Shown here: piece by piece, positions 23,884 to 33,623 of the stretch
Layout: every line of letters begins with the position of its first letter
Numbering within the stretch: position 1 is the stretch's first letter
Assembly (NCBI GenBank): GCA_018402525.1
Contig: JAGYIR010000011.1
Span: 496,001 to 560,000 of the forward strand
Direction: 5' to 3'
Origin: Crocinitomicaceae bacterium
Lineage (GTDB): Bacteria > Bacteroidota > Bacteroidia > Flavobacteriales_D > Crocinitomicaceae
DNA length: 64,000 nucleotides
Notes under the pieces: generated by a model
Databases searched by the model: none
What the model saw: only the letters and a program-made list of their open reading frames with translations
What the model was told of the DNA's origin: nothing
Made by a program: the position numbers and the translations under genes

Positions 23884-26800
23884 ATATAAGACTCTAACAA
23901 ATCATATTCTATATCTTGGACATCACGCGCATGATACGGAATGATGATTTGATATTCAGAACATTTTTGGAATGGAGAAGAATGGTTAAATGCCCATGCG
24001 TCTCTGAGGTGCGGATATGGGTTTTTTCGAATTGACTTATATACAAAATCGCCGATTTTTTCCCAACCTTGCCTTACACCTGGTGTCTTTAATTCTTGCC
24101 TCAATCCAACTCCATCTTGACCTCTAAATTCCTTAACTTGAGTTCCTTCTTCAGAAAGTTGAATATCATCTCCTGTAACTGAGAGCTCAACGAAATCTGC
24201 AAATTCAACGAGTAATTTATAATTTGTCAATAATTCAGACATGCTCAATGGATCATCAGGATGATTTGTAAAGACTGGAAGCTCTACTTTCATATATACT
24301 CCCCAAATCGAATATACTGGCTGACTTACATCATAACAGAGTTTACATGTTACTGCCTTCTCTAGGTCAAAATCTTTAAATGAACTATATTTCTCTTCAA
24401 ACAGTTTGATTTGTTTCTTTTTACCAAGCGGCGTTCTCAAAGTAAGACGATGTGTCACATATCCTACATTACCTGTTCCTTTTGGCTCATAATTCACTTC
24501 TACAAATACAGGCTGTCTTCTGTTGTCATGATCCTTTAATTGATCGTCCAAAACACAAATAAGAGATGACTTACCTTTTGGTTCGAATGTGGGAATACCT
24601 TCCTTTTGGAATGTTTGGAGAATCTTATCAACAATACTTTCTCCGTCGAGCTTAATGCTCGCCTTAAACGTTGAATCCTCTAATTCGTCTGGCTTAACAC
24701 CGTAAGGGTCATCCGCTTTGAATTGCTCCGGAACTCTGAAAAACTCCTGCCAGTTTTCGTAATTGAAATTTTCAGGGTCTAAATTAGTCTTACCTGAAAA
24801 TGCTTGGCATTTATCAATTAGATTTTCTTCTCTATACTTCTTACTTATGAAATTTGCCAAATGATCCTGATCAATAGTGTTTCTTAAATAAGGGTATCCT
24901 ATTTCTAAACAATTGGTTTCGTCTTCCTCAAGTTTACGTTCGGTTTTACTAAACATCCTGTCAATTCTTCCAACGCGTTGTTCATTATCACCTGGAGTCC
25001 ATGCAATACCATAATGAATTATCTTATCACAGAAGTATTGTAGATTAACCCCTTCTTGTAGCACTGAAGTAGAAATTAAGACATCTGGAAAAAAAGGTGT
25101 ATTGAAACTAGTCATTACACGTTGATTCTTAGTGTCTCCAGAATAAGCATACGCTGGTTGAGCATCATAAAAATTCTTCCACTCCTCTTTTAGAAGGTCC
25201 TCATTCTTAGTTACGTTAAACACTTTTTCACATAATACCTTGAAGTTTTTTAGCGATGAAGAAATAATCATTGGAATACTCGTTTCTGAAAGCATATTTT
25301 TCACCTCTTTTGCAAATGCTATATATAAATCATAGCCTCTTGAATCAGTATTAAGTGATGCTTGAATGAAGGCAGTATATAGATCGACAAGTGCAGTAGA
25401 AGCAAGTAATACCCCTTTTTCAATAAAGGTACTGAATGCTTCCTTTTCGAAGATTGACAAGTCCGAATATAGCGTTTTTAAATCGTCTAATTCTGAATCA
25501 TTGGCTTCTTTCAAGTGTTCCCAATAAATAGTGAATAATGTGGGGATTTGGTAATATTGATCATCTTTCAAAACGACCGTGTTATTATCTCTTCCGGCAA
25601 GTAAACTATTAATTTGTAAGGAAACACCTTGATTATTTGCACTTTCAACTCGGGCTAAAAGGCAGCTTAAATAATGATCATCTATTAAACCTTTTCCTTT
25701 TAATTCTGAACGCCTAATTCGAACATTATAGCTTTCGGAAATATAGTCAGCAGGAGGAGCAAAAAAGACATTGAATATACTTGGTTTTGAACGCGTAAAT
25801 CGAAGCCTGAAATTTGAAGCATGTGTTGAACGAATAGATGATTCTGCACTCTTCAACGTCTTGAAAAGGTACATTACTTTTGACGTTGGAATTCCCTGAT
25901 AATCTTCTTCTTCCCCCCCTTCAGTCGTAAACTCATCTGCATTGTCATCTTCTTCTTTGCCTAGAATGGCATCAATTTGATTTTGGAAATATTTACGAAA
26001 ATCGGCTGTCGACCAGTTCAGGTGGAGCTCTCTTCCCAACGCAACACTTATTTTCGTTAAAAGAATTTCATCATAACGATGGTTTACACGTGCTGCAATC
26101 TCCCGAACAGAAGGAATTCGGCGGACAAAAACTAATTTCTTTTCATTCAGTTCCTTAAGTGTTTCTTCTGGTTGAATTAGTCCATTAACCAATAAGTCAT
26201 ACTTTGGATGCGAAGGGTATTGATCAAATATCTCCTTATATTTAGCTGAAAGGTTAATTAAAATTTCTCCGTCAGTACCCTTTGCAAAATCTTGCCCTTC
26301 CCTAAGTTCTCGATCCTCTTCAGATATTTGAGCAGGCGCTTGATGAGGTATAAATTCCGTTCCTTCCAAAAAGCCAAGGATATTTCTACGACTACCTTGC
26401 TTTTTCCCTTGCATGTAATCTCGTACCAATTGCTTTTGATAAACCCCAAAAAACAATTCAGCCATTTCATCTTTAAAATCGGCTTGCATGGGTATTTCTT
26501 TTCGATAATTGTATTTAATTTTCCCTTTGGATGACAGTCTCCTGAACCTCCTTAGGCAGATATCATTTAGAATTTCGCTGTAGTTTGAGTTTTTGTAATC
26601 TTCTGTGAAGTAGGAAACAATTGATCGTATATTATCACTTGAAGAATGATTCGGTGTTGCCGTCAAAAGCAATACACGCTCAGCTAAACGATCTTCTCCT
26701 TTTCCAAATAACTCTTTAGCTGCATTTACGCGTAAGCTATCACCTCTATCATTCCTAAAGTAATGAGCTTCATCAATAATAACAAGATCAAAACGACCAC

Positions 26801-27428
26801 TTTTTAATTCCTTATGTAATTTTTGGCGCATGAGTTCGCCAATTCTACGGACAGTTGGTAAGGTATTCTCTATATCGAATTCTTCATCAGTATGAATATC
26901 GATTTCGGATAATCGTTCATTGACTTCTTTTTTACTCAATAAACCACTAAAGGACGAAATTTTTCCTATAAACAATCGACCCCATTTTTGATTTACTTCA
27001 TGAACTAAATCGTATAAATTGGAACAGAAAATTGGTGGATTAATGGCGTGATTACCAATCTTTGACTTAACGATGTCATCAGCTACTTTATAATGAACAT
27101 TTACGAACGTTTCATATTCCCTTTCCCAGTTATATGCAATTTCGTTACGAGGTGCAAGCACCAAAATTTGCGCATCCGGCTTTTGTTGCCATAGAGCAGC
27201 ACAAACAGCAAGTGACTGAATGGTTTTCCCCATGCCCACCTCATCAGCTAACAAAGCGATACCTTTTTCATTCAATAAGTTGAATAAATAACTAGATCCT
27301 TCAGCTTGTTTCGCTTGCATCGAATCTTTGTTGTAATCAGTATATTCGGTCGCAAATCCTTCGCGATCGCGATAAAAGCTCACCAACTTTGTCAGTTCAT
27401 CGGGCGATATGTTTTTAAACTCAGACAT
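23880..27428 (-). CDS. SNF2-type superfamily 2 helicase
   Basis: 1182 residues from the ATG at 27428 (a GTG four codons earlier is possible). Motif I is DEVGMGKT near residue 66 (of the longer form). Motif II is DEAH in 'LVIIDEAHYFRN', motif III 'LLLTATPNH', and the C-terminal helicase lobe has 'VLISTSVLQEGVNLQYFCDKIIHYGIAWTPGDNEQRVGRIDRM' (motifs V and VI). The lobes are separated by a long insertion of about 450 residues and followed by about 300 residues of unknown fold. It is probably a translocase on double-stranded DNA. The start overlaps the PLD gene by 8 bases; it is the last gene of the long minus-strand operon. Confidence 0.9.
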   Translation of the reverse strand: MSEFKNISPDELTKLVSFYRDREGFATEYTDYNKDSMQAKQAEGSSYLFNLLNEKGIALLADEVGMGKTIQSLAVCAALWQQKPDAQILVLAPRNEIAYNWEREYETFVNVHYKVADDIVKSKIGNHAINPPIFCSNLYDLVHEVNQKWGRLFIGKISSFSGLLSKKEVNERLSEIDIHTDEEFDIENTLPTVRRIGELMRQKLHKELKSGRFDLVIIDEAHYFRNDRGDSLRVNAAKELFGKGEDRLAERVLLLTATPNHSSSDNIRSIVSYFTEDYKNSNYSEILNDICLRRFRRLSSKGKIKYNYRKEIPMQADFKDEMAELFFGVYQKQLVRDYMQGKKQGSRRNILGFLEGTEFIPHQAPAQISEEDRELREGQDFAKGTDGEILINLSAKYKEIFDQYPSHPKYDLLVNGLIQPEETLKELNEKKLVFVRRIPSVREIAARVNHRYDEILLTKISVALGRELHLNWSTADFRKYFQNQIDAILGKEEDDNADEFTTEGGEEEDYQGIPTSKVMYLFKTLKSAESSIRSTHASNFRLRFTRSKPSIFNVFFAPPADYISESYNVRIRRSELKGKGLIDDHYLSCLLARVESANNQGVSLQINSLLAGRDNNTVVLKDDQYYQIPTLFTIYWEHLKEANDSELDDLKTLYSDLSIFEKEAFSTFIEKGVLLASTALVDLYTAFIQASLNTDSRGYDLYIAFAKEVKNMLSETSIPMIISSSLKNFKVLCEKVFNVTKNEDLLKEEWKNFYDAQPAYAYSGDTKNQRVMTSFNTPFFPDVLISTSVLQEGVNLQYFCDKIIHYGIAWTPGDNEQRVGRIDRMFSKTERKLEEDETNCLEIGYPYLRNTIDQDHLANFISKKYREENLIDKCQAFSGKTNLDPENFNYENWQEFFRVPEQFKADDPYGVKPDELEDSTFKASIKLDGESIVDKILQTFQKEGIPTFEPKGKSSLICVLDDQLKDHDNRRQPVFVEVNYEPKGTGNVGYVTHRLTLRTPLGKKKQIKLFEEKYSSFKDFDLEKAVTCKLCYDVSQPVYSIWGVYMKVELPVFTNHPDDPLSMSELLTNYKLLVEFADFVELSVTGDDIQLSEEGTQVKEFRGQDGVGLRQELKTPGVRQGWEKIGDFVYKSIRKNPYPHLRDAWAFNHSSPFQKCSEYQIIIPYHARDVQDIEYDLLESYI

Positions 27429-29307
27429 TGGGGTAGTCACACTCTTTTTTAATGAATTTCAACCATTGTGTAAGTTGTTTCACGTCAACTGTGGCATTGA
27501 TGTTAATCTGCTTCACATGTTCGATCGTCAACTCATTTTTACTAAATTCGTTGTATTGCTTTATTATTTGGTTTCCTTCCTCAATGAGGAACCACATGTA
27601 CGGTGAAGTTATCTCTGACTCTTCTGTGCCATGGATAATTTTCAATCTATTTAGGTGTTCTCTCAGCTGCATAACAGATCCAGGCATTTTGAACCCAAGG
27701 ATCCGGAGCTCCTTCGGATTATTTTTAGCTTCTTCTAAACGCTCTTTTATTTGCTCAAAAGCCAAAAACATAGAAAACCAAGCTTGAGAATAGTCACCTT
27801 TCAATTTTTCCTCTATACTTTTTTGAAGTTCCTCCCCAGTTTCAAGGTCATCTGTATAATTCAAATCATGCTGACCTTGTTTATTTTCTGGTCTACCGTC
27901 TGACCAGGCTCTTATCAAATCATCAATAGATTCAAAACCTATCGAAGGTCTTTCACTGGCTTTTATTTCATTTATCATTCCCATAAAGACCTTCTTCCCC
28001 TCCCTTTGGTCGTTATAAACATTAAAAACTCTATCCTTCAATACATTTCTATAATTGTCTTTAAAGCTTATTCCATGATTAAGTTTGTCCAGCTGAACAC
28101 GTTCGTTGATGCCTGGAAGTTCTACAAAATATTCAGTAGATATAACGGATTCAGGGAAAATGGCTCTATACATGTAAGTACCCCAATCAGCAATTATTTG
28201 ACAAGACATAGTCCAATCTTGAATAAGTTGCTGGCGTTCCTCCTCTAAATCACTTTGCTCTACACCCTGAACTTTAGACTTTAATTCTAATTTGGAACTG
28301 CTTAAAATGCTGTTGTAATCTTCATCTGAAATGGATTGAATGACTCCTGCTTCGACATTTGAACGACCATTACTAATATTCAATCCTGCATACGTAAAGT
28401 TCCAAGATCCAATTCCTAGTTTATTTTCTGAAAGCCAAACTTTAGCATGTACCATGGGTTTGTAATCGCCATAATCGTGTTGGTCCTTATGAAACTGAAC
28501 GCGCTCGTTAGCACAGAGTTTGTCTACCACTTCTTTAGAAATTTTCACTGTATCTTTCTCTGAATGGTCAGGAATAATATTCACGGACTTTGCATTCAAT
28601 AAAGTGTCGTTAATGATTTCTGGCACATCATCTGAGAAATAAGGCGACCAGACATGAATATTTTTGTCGACTACCGGAAACTGCTCTATGAACGAAGCCC
28701 CACCTAAAGAATGTTGAAACAACCAATTTGATTCATCTTGCAACTCTCGTTGCCATTTTAAATTCAAAGCATCTAGAAGTTCATGATCCTCTTCTGAAGT
28801 AATTAACTTGCGGTAGAAGTCAATAATTTGTTTTGCATTCCGCTTATCCTCAATTTCTTTAAAAACAATGCATTCTGAGTTGGAAGTCCAAGCGGACATT
28901 GATAAATTTGCAGAACCTGTTATGATCCAACCTTTATCATCTTCATCTACTATTAAAATGACTTTGGGATGGAAAACACCATTTCGAAACTTGGAATCTA
29001 ATTCTTGTGGATTAACACCTACTATGGGAACACTCGTTTTCTTAACTTCTGGACGTAGCGCTCTATAATCATGAAATACTTTGACGTTCAGCACATCCTC
29101 TTCTTCACCAAATAACCGCTGATTAAGTGCTTCATAGTCTTTAAGTGAGCGAAGATTTTTGTAATCTGTATCAGCCAAAGCAGAAAGAATATAACGTTCA
29201 AAGAAAGAAATGCTAAAATTGAATGTAGTAAACCAAGCAACTTTTAATTTCGATCGCTTCTTTAAGAAGCTCGTGAATTCATGATATAGTTTAACTCCTT
29301 CTGCCAT
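27421..29307 (-). CDS. Phospholipase D-like nuclease
   Basis: 628 residues with two PLD half-sites: H113-P-K115 followed by GSANLS (131-136), and H287-A-K289 followed by GSWNFT (300-305). These HxK...GS(A/W)N pairs form one active site in PLD-family nucleases that cut DNA without metal. The C-terminal 300 residues are helical and unrecognised. The start codon overlaps the stop of the upstream 437-residue gene (TAATG) and the stop overlaps the SNF2 start, so the three are translationally coupled. Helicase plus PLD pairs are known in DISARM and Dpd-like systems; the remaining genes here do not match those sets. Confidence 0.88.
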   Translation of the reverse strand: MAEGVKLYHEFTSFLKKRSKLKVAWFTTFNFSISFFERYILSALADTDYKNLRSLKDYEALNQRLFGEEEDVLNVKVFHDYRALRPEVKKTSVPIVGVNPQELDSKFRNGVFHPKVILIVDEDDKGWIITGSANLSMSAWTSNSECIVFKEIEDKRNAKQIIDFYRKLITSEEDHELLDALNLKWQRELQDESNWLFQHSLGGASFIEQFPVVDKNIHVWSPYFSDDVPEIINDTLLNAKSVNIIPDHSEKDTVKISKEVVDKLCANERVQFHKDQHDYGDYKPMVHAKVWLSENKLGIGSWNFTYAGLNISNGRSNVEAGVIQSISDEDYNSILSSSKLELKSKVQGVEQSDLEEERQQLIQDWTMSCQIIADWGTYMYRAIFPESVISTEYFVELPGINERVQLDKLNHGISFKDNYRNVLKDRVFNVYNDQREGKKVFMGMINEIKASERPSIGFESIDDLIRAWSDGRPENKQGQHDLNYTDDLETGEELQKSIEEKLKGDYSQAWFSMFLAFEQIKERLEEAKNNPKELRILGFKMPGSVMQLREHLNRLKIIHGTEESEITSPYMWFLIEEGNQIIKQYNEFSKNELTIEHVKQININATVDVKQLTQWLKFIKKECDYPNV

Positions 29308-30620
29308 TAGTTTGGATTTAAACCATTATAGATTGAACGTATTGATCCTAAATAATAATCATGATACCAGTAATTACTTTTGATAAAGTCTTCCGTCTTA
29401 ATTGGTGTTCGTTGAGCAATGTAATGTTTGATGTTATCTTCCTGAACTTCAACCCAAGCGCCTCCTCCTCTATTTTGCATGATAGCTGAATGATATTCCA
29501 CAATCTTCTCTGCAAATTTCAAGGCATCTCCATTCGCATCTTGCACATATTTTGCAAGCATTTTCAATCGTGGGTTCTCATTTTGCAAATCAACTATATC
29601 ACTCAAATCTATTCGTTCAACAAGTTGAATCAATTGCTCTTTCAGTGTACTTAGTTTTTTATTCCCAATATCTGTCAATAAATAAAACACCTGGGAAATA
29701 TTTGAAAGAAATGGTTCTAAACGAATTATTTGCTCAAGTTGATATTGAGCCTCACCCGTTTGATTTTCTTGTGCTTTTTGAATAATAATTCCAGGATGTG
29801 TCTTATTGTCAAAAACTCCAACTTGCTCGTATAATGCCTGTGCCGCACCTTGCTCAAGCCCCAAATGTTTCTCCCAATATTTACGAAGCTTTAAGTTCAT
29901 ATTCAACTTTCCAAAACAACGAACATATTGATCTATTGTATCTTGTTTTTGCTGCAATTCAGCCAATGACAATAAGATATGGGAACCACTTTTAACCTCT
30001 ATCAATTCGCATATTAGCGCTACCAAGGTATCTGCTAATTCCTTTCCTTCTGGCCATTGATCAATGATTGTTTTAACTTCTTCCCAATCTCCGTTATACT
30101 TTAGCGTCTTAGTTAAAAGTCCCATATTTATAAATGGTCCTTTGTAACGGCCTGTAACACCTAATTGTAATTGTCGAACTAGTACTCCTTTTGATTTTTC
30201 TGCTTCAATTAATATTTCAGCTGGTTCTTTAATCAATTGCTTTTCTGCGTTATAGCTACCTAACAACCCCAAAGTATCAACTAATTCTTCGTTGTTTCGA
30301 TTCATCATCAATGAAAAAACCATCGCGTCTTCCATCAAGATTAACAGCCCAGCTTTCAGATCGTAATCATTGGTGTAATCTGTAAATTTATTTTTCGCGT
30401 GATGGAAAACATCTGAACGATCATTTTCTAAGCAATAAAGTACATAAAGCTGCAATAAATTGACAGAATAATTACGGATATCCGTAGCAACAGTGGTCAG
30501 CTTATTATTAAATATTTTTTGTCCAAAATGGGTCCATATTATTTGCATACCCAATGGGTCCACTGAGCCCTCTTGGACTATGGATGAATCAGGAATCGTA
30601 AATATATTAGACCATTTCAT
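29307..30620 (-). CDS. Unrecognised helical protein coupled to the PLD/SNF2 pair
   Basis: 437 residues, predominantly alpha-helical. The N-terminus 'GSVDPLGMQIIWTHFGQKIF' followed by 'TDIRNYSVNLLQLYVLYCLE' is a distinctive conserved-looking block that I recall only vaguely from proteins next to defence helicases; I cannot name the family. 'VTGRYKGPFINMGLLTK' in the middle is another likely conserved site. The absence of a signal peptide implies a cytosolic role, perhaps target recognition or scaffolding for the helicase and PLD nuclease. It overlaps the PLD gene by one base. Confidence 0.7.
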   Translation of the reverse strand: MKWSNIFTIPDSSIVQEGSVDPLGMQIIWTHFGQKIFNNKLTTVATDIRNYSVNLLQLYVLYCLENDRSDVFHHAKNKFTDYTNDYDLKAGLLILMEDAMVFSLMMNRNNEELVDTLGLLGSYNAEKQLIKEPAEILIEAEKSKGVLVRQLQLGVTGRYKGPFINMGLLTKTLKYNGDWEEVKTIIDQWPEGKELADTLVALICELIEVKSGSHILLSLAELQQKQDTIDQYVRCFGKLNMNLKLRKYWEKHLGLEQGAAQALYEQVGVFDNKTHPGIIIQKAQENQTGEAQYQLEQIIRLEPFLSNISQVFYLLTDIGNKKLSTLKEQLIQLVERIDLSDIVDLQNENPRLKMLAKYVQDANGDALKFAEKIVEYHSAIMQNRGGGAWVEVQEDNIKHYIAQRTPIKTEDFIKSNYWYHDYYLGSIRSIYNGLNPN

Positions 30621-30635
30621 TATGTACTTCCTTTT

Positions 30636-31295
30636 TTATTTCGTTAACCCGAATTCAATTAAATACGCTCTCCATTCTTCCCATGAAAAGTATTGACTTG
30701 GGTGACGAATAAAATCTAATTGAATTTTATGATCTCCATTAACCAAGAAGGCTCTTTTTCCATATGCACTTCCTATTTTCTTTATCCATTGAGTCGGTGT
30801 AAACTCGACATCATTGCGTTTCGCGCAGATGTTGAATCGATCCGCAGATGAGTTACCTAAAAACAAAACTCTGGTTGGATTTAGAATTGGTGCTAATTTG
30901 AAAAATGTACTCCAAGCATTATCGAAGTCTTGGTGCGAAGGCCTTTCTTTCGTATTCATATTCATCGGACGTTGAACAAAGTTATAGAAGGCAAATCTAT
31001 TCCAGAATGGGTCTGTATCAAACGAATCGTTACCCATCATCGCTCTATGGAAATTAGGAAAGAGATTAATGTCACCATATTCTCTATTAAAACACATTTC
31101 ATCCACAATCTCCCGAGTAAAATTAGGATGCAAATGCTTTTCATAAGAATTTGCTTCAGTAGGCTTGTAGTAATGGCTTTCTCCAATAATCAATACCTTA
31201 CTTTTCGAATCATTTCCAAGGTAAGTATCTCCCACAAATGGCAGCCATGTCAAAGTTTCGATTTTTCTAAAATCTGGATCTAATTTTGTATTCAT
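30636..31295 (-). CDS. Uracil-DNA-glycosylase-superfamily-like protein
   Basis: 219 residues. 'WLPFVGDTYLGNDSKSKVLIIGESHYY' near the N-terminus and 'LVNGDHKIQLDFIRHPSQYFSW' near the C-terminus correspond to the two loops of the UDG superfamily (GE-x-H/P-G..., and HPS). 'VLFLGNSSADRF' is the central strand. The catalytic Asp/Asn of true glycosylases is not apparent, so this may be a member with another activity on modified or foreign nucleic acid. It lies 15 bases from genes on both sides, in the same operon. Confidence 0.65.
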   Translation of the reverse strand: MNTKLDPDFRKIETLTWLPFVGDTYLGNDSKSKVLIIGESHYYKPTEANSYEKHLHPNFTREIVDEMCFNREYGDINLFPNFHRAMMGNDSFDTDPFWNRFAFYNFVQRPMNMNTKERPSHQDFDNAWSTFFKLAPILNPTRVLFLGNSSADRFNICAKRNDVEFTPTQWIKKIGSAYGKRAFLVNGDHKIQLDFIRHPSQYFSWEEWRAYLIEFGLTK

Positions 31296-31310
31296 AATAG
31301 TTTATTTTAA

Positions 31311-32147
31311 TTATTTTCTTTTCAATTCATCCAACGTCTTCCCTTCCTTATTCTTCCATTCCAACCAGCCATTTGCTCGTCTTGCGAGAATAGTTCCTGC
31401 AGCAGCACTTGGCGATTTAAAGATATGATCTGTTTGAAAAACCAACATTTTATTAACCTCTTTTAATACTGAATCATCAATCAAACGCGTTCGAATATCA
31501 TTTATCCATTTGCCCGCAGAAGCAGATTCTACAAGTGTACATTTTCCTCCTTTGTAAACGACAAAGCCATCATCGGTCATTTCCCCTTCTGCACTAGCTT
31601 CTTTGCCTTTGCAATAAAAAAGTTCCTTTGTTGATTTGGCTTTTCTTTTCTCCTCAAAAAGTGGGTAGCCCAAAGTGGCTAACAAAATTTTAATCGTCTC
31701 AAAATTGTCAAGCAAATCGTGTTCTCTTGTTTCAGGAATTGAAGGACGTTGTGAATCTTTTCCATTTTCCGTTTTGTACCGACCTACTTTTTCAGCTTGC
31801 ATCAAACAATAATGTTCTAAATACTTCACATCAGTTTTAGTATATTCATTGGTTTTGGTTGCAACGACAATGCAATGTGTCCAAAAATCTTTTTTACGGT
31901 TGTGTTCTTGTAATCGTTTAAAACAATCTTCCCCTTCGCCGATATAAACCAAAGGTTGGGATTCATCTTCTGTTGTTCCAAACAAAAAATAAACTCCAGT
32001 AAAATGAACCGTTTCTCGCTTTGAAACCTCGTCAAATTTATTTCTTGGGAATAACAAGGCCTTCACCAAACGGTTCGTGATTTCTGCTTCTCTAATGGAG
32101 GTTGGTGATCCATCTGGAAGGAATATTTGGATGGTTTGTGGTTTCAT
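31311..32147 (-). CDS. GIY-YIG nuclease with DUF4357 domain
   Basis: 278 residues from MKPQTIQIFLPDG (32147). The GIY-YIG domain at about 45-130 shows 'FTGVYFLFG', then 'LVYIGEGEDCFKRLQEH' with the conserved Tyr, Gly, Arg and His, and the later Glu in 'VKYLEHYCLMQAEK'. The C-terminal 'AAAGTILARRANGWLEWKNKEG' matches DUF4357, a common partner of GIY-YIG and type I R-M proteins. It is probably a nicking endonuclease. It is placed between the MBL and UDG-like genes (78 and 15 bases away). Confidence 0.85.
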   Translation of the reverse strand: MKPQTIQIFLPDGSPTSIREAEITNRLVKALLFPRNKFDEVSKRETVHFTGVYFLFGTTEDESQPLVYIGEGEDCFKRLQEHNRKKDFWTHCIVVATKTNEYTKTDVKYLEHYCLMQAEKVGRYKTENGKDSQRPSIPETREHDLLDNFETIKILLATLGYPLFEEKRKAKSTKELFYCKGKEASAEGEMTDDGFVVYKGGKCTLVESASAGKWINDIRTRLIDDSVLKEVNKMLVFQTDHIFKSPSAAAGTILARRANGWLEWKNKEGKTLDELKRK

Positions 32148-32225
32148 ATATTCAGCATACAAAATAACAGATTATTCTCATTTTAACTGATCGTTATTGA
32201 TCAAGAAGAATCTTTCATAACGAAA

Positions 32226-33608
32226 TTAATCATTGTCAATTCCAGAGAACAATTTATCAAGGTTATCGCCTCTCCGCTCTCTTTTAACATAATCTTCACC
32301 GTAAAAACAGTTAAAACTACCTAGGCTTGGATACTTTATTTTAAATGAATCTAAAACCTCATAATTTGTTGTAAAAACTACATTGTGCACAGTCGTTCCT
32401 AAACTATATTTTTCACCAAATCTTTCAGCCCCCCAACCACGTTTAACATGCTCGTTTACAGTATCTCTTCGAGGGTGCTTATAACTATTGTTCTTTCCAT
32501 AACTGTATACAATTAAACCTTCGCCTTCTTTATGACACGTAGGAAAGTTAGATGTTGAATATAATTTCCCTCCGTGATGAGTAGCGCAAAGGGCTTCGAC
32601 ATGAGTTAACTGCTTATCAATATAGGTATATTGTGAATCTCCAGGAAATAGAATTTCAGATATATCATTCTCTTTGCCCAGATCCAGTTTAACCGCGATT
32701 CCTGAATCATTCCTTTTTTTTCCTGTGCATTTTACTGCACGACCAATTGTGAACTTGTTCACACGATCAAACTCATCCTTAATTAAAACTAAATTCTCCT
32801 TAACAGCATTAGCAAATTTCTTAATTGAAAAATTAGAATCCTGCAAAGGTGCAATCCACTTGCAATTGGCATATTTGGCTACATCCCGAAAAGCAGTTTC
32901 ATAGTGGTCCATGTCCCAATGAGAAAGAATAACATATGGATTATTGTTAACCGGGAATTCTTTGGCAACCGGATAAGTAAATTTATTTTTATAACCACCA
33001 CCACCAAGATCAATATATAGAACTGGTTCTAAATTCTCATCAAAAACACCTGTAGCATTTCCTTGACCTACATTAAAATTAACTACTTGTAACTTCTTAT
33101 CAAACTTCGAAGCAGACATGTCCACTTTAAACTTTTCCAATAACTGAGCTGTTTTATCTCCATCATACAATTCGTTTAGAGATATTAGCTCTTCCAACTT
33201 ATCAGAAATAATTTTCTCGCTATTTTTTCTCTTACCAATTAAAGAAATTGAATCGGAGCCAATATTTAATGTTGTAAACCCTATCGATTCAGCATTAAAT
33301 TCGCCAGTTGGAACATTTGTGGAGTATACTTCAACTTCCAACCTATTTCCTCCGAAAGAAACCCTTGTATCTATTTTCACCCATCTTCGCTCATAGTTTT
33401 CAGCACTTTCAAATTTGCCTGACATAAAATCAGAAAAGTTTTCACGATTTAATGTAATAAACATCAATTGTGTATCTATGTCATTTATTGATTCGCTTGT
33501 TAAACCATCTAATTCACTTTCACTGACAGCAATTGTATCGATCATCATATGAACTTCTTCATTCTCTAATTCAGATTCATATATGATACCAAAATATTCT
33601 CTTTGCAT
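32226..33608 (-). CDS. ComEC-like metallo-beta-lactamase-fold hydrolase
   Basis: 460 residues. After an unrecognised N-terminal domain of about 170 residues, the MBL core appears: 'LQVVNFNVGQGNATGVF', 'LYIDLGGGG', the metal motif S229-H-W-D-M-D-H235 (the HxDxDH variant of the ComEC/Rec2 lineage), and 'CATHHGGKLYSTSNFP'. No membrane segments, unlike ComEC itself. ComEC-type MBL domains degrade DNA, so a nuclease role is plausible. The gene starts 15 bases after hsdR on the same strand, so the R-M operon continues into this module. Confidence 0.8.
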   Translation of the reverse strand: MQREYFGIIYESELENEEVHMMIDTIAVSESELDGLTSESINDIDTQLMFITLNRENFSDFMSGKFESAENYERRWVKIDTRVSFGGNRLEVEVYSTNVPTGEFNAESIGFTTLNIGSDSISLIGKRKNSEKIISDKLEELISLNELYDGDKTAQLLEKFKVDMSASKFDKKLQVVNFNVGQGNATGVFDENLEPVLYIDLGGGGYKNKFTYPVAKEFPVNNNPYVILSHWDMDHYETAFRDVAKYANCKWIAPLQDSNFSIKKFANAVKENLVLIKDEFDRVNKFTIGRAVKCTGKKRNDSGIAVKLDLGKENDISEILFPGDSQYTYIDKQLTHVEALCATHHGGKLYSTSNFPTCHKEGEGLIVYSYGKNNSYKHPRRDTVNEHVKRGWGAERFGEKYSLGTTVHNVVFTTNYEVLDSFKIKYPSLGSFNCFYGEDYVKRERRGDNLDKLFSGIDND

Positions 33609-33623
33609 AGTTTATTGTTTTAT

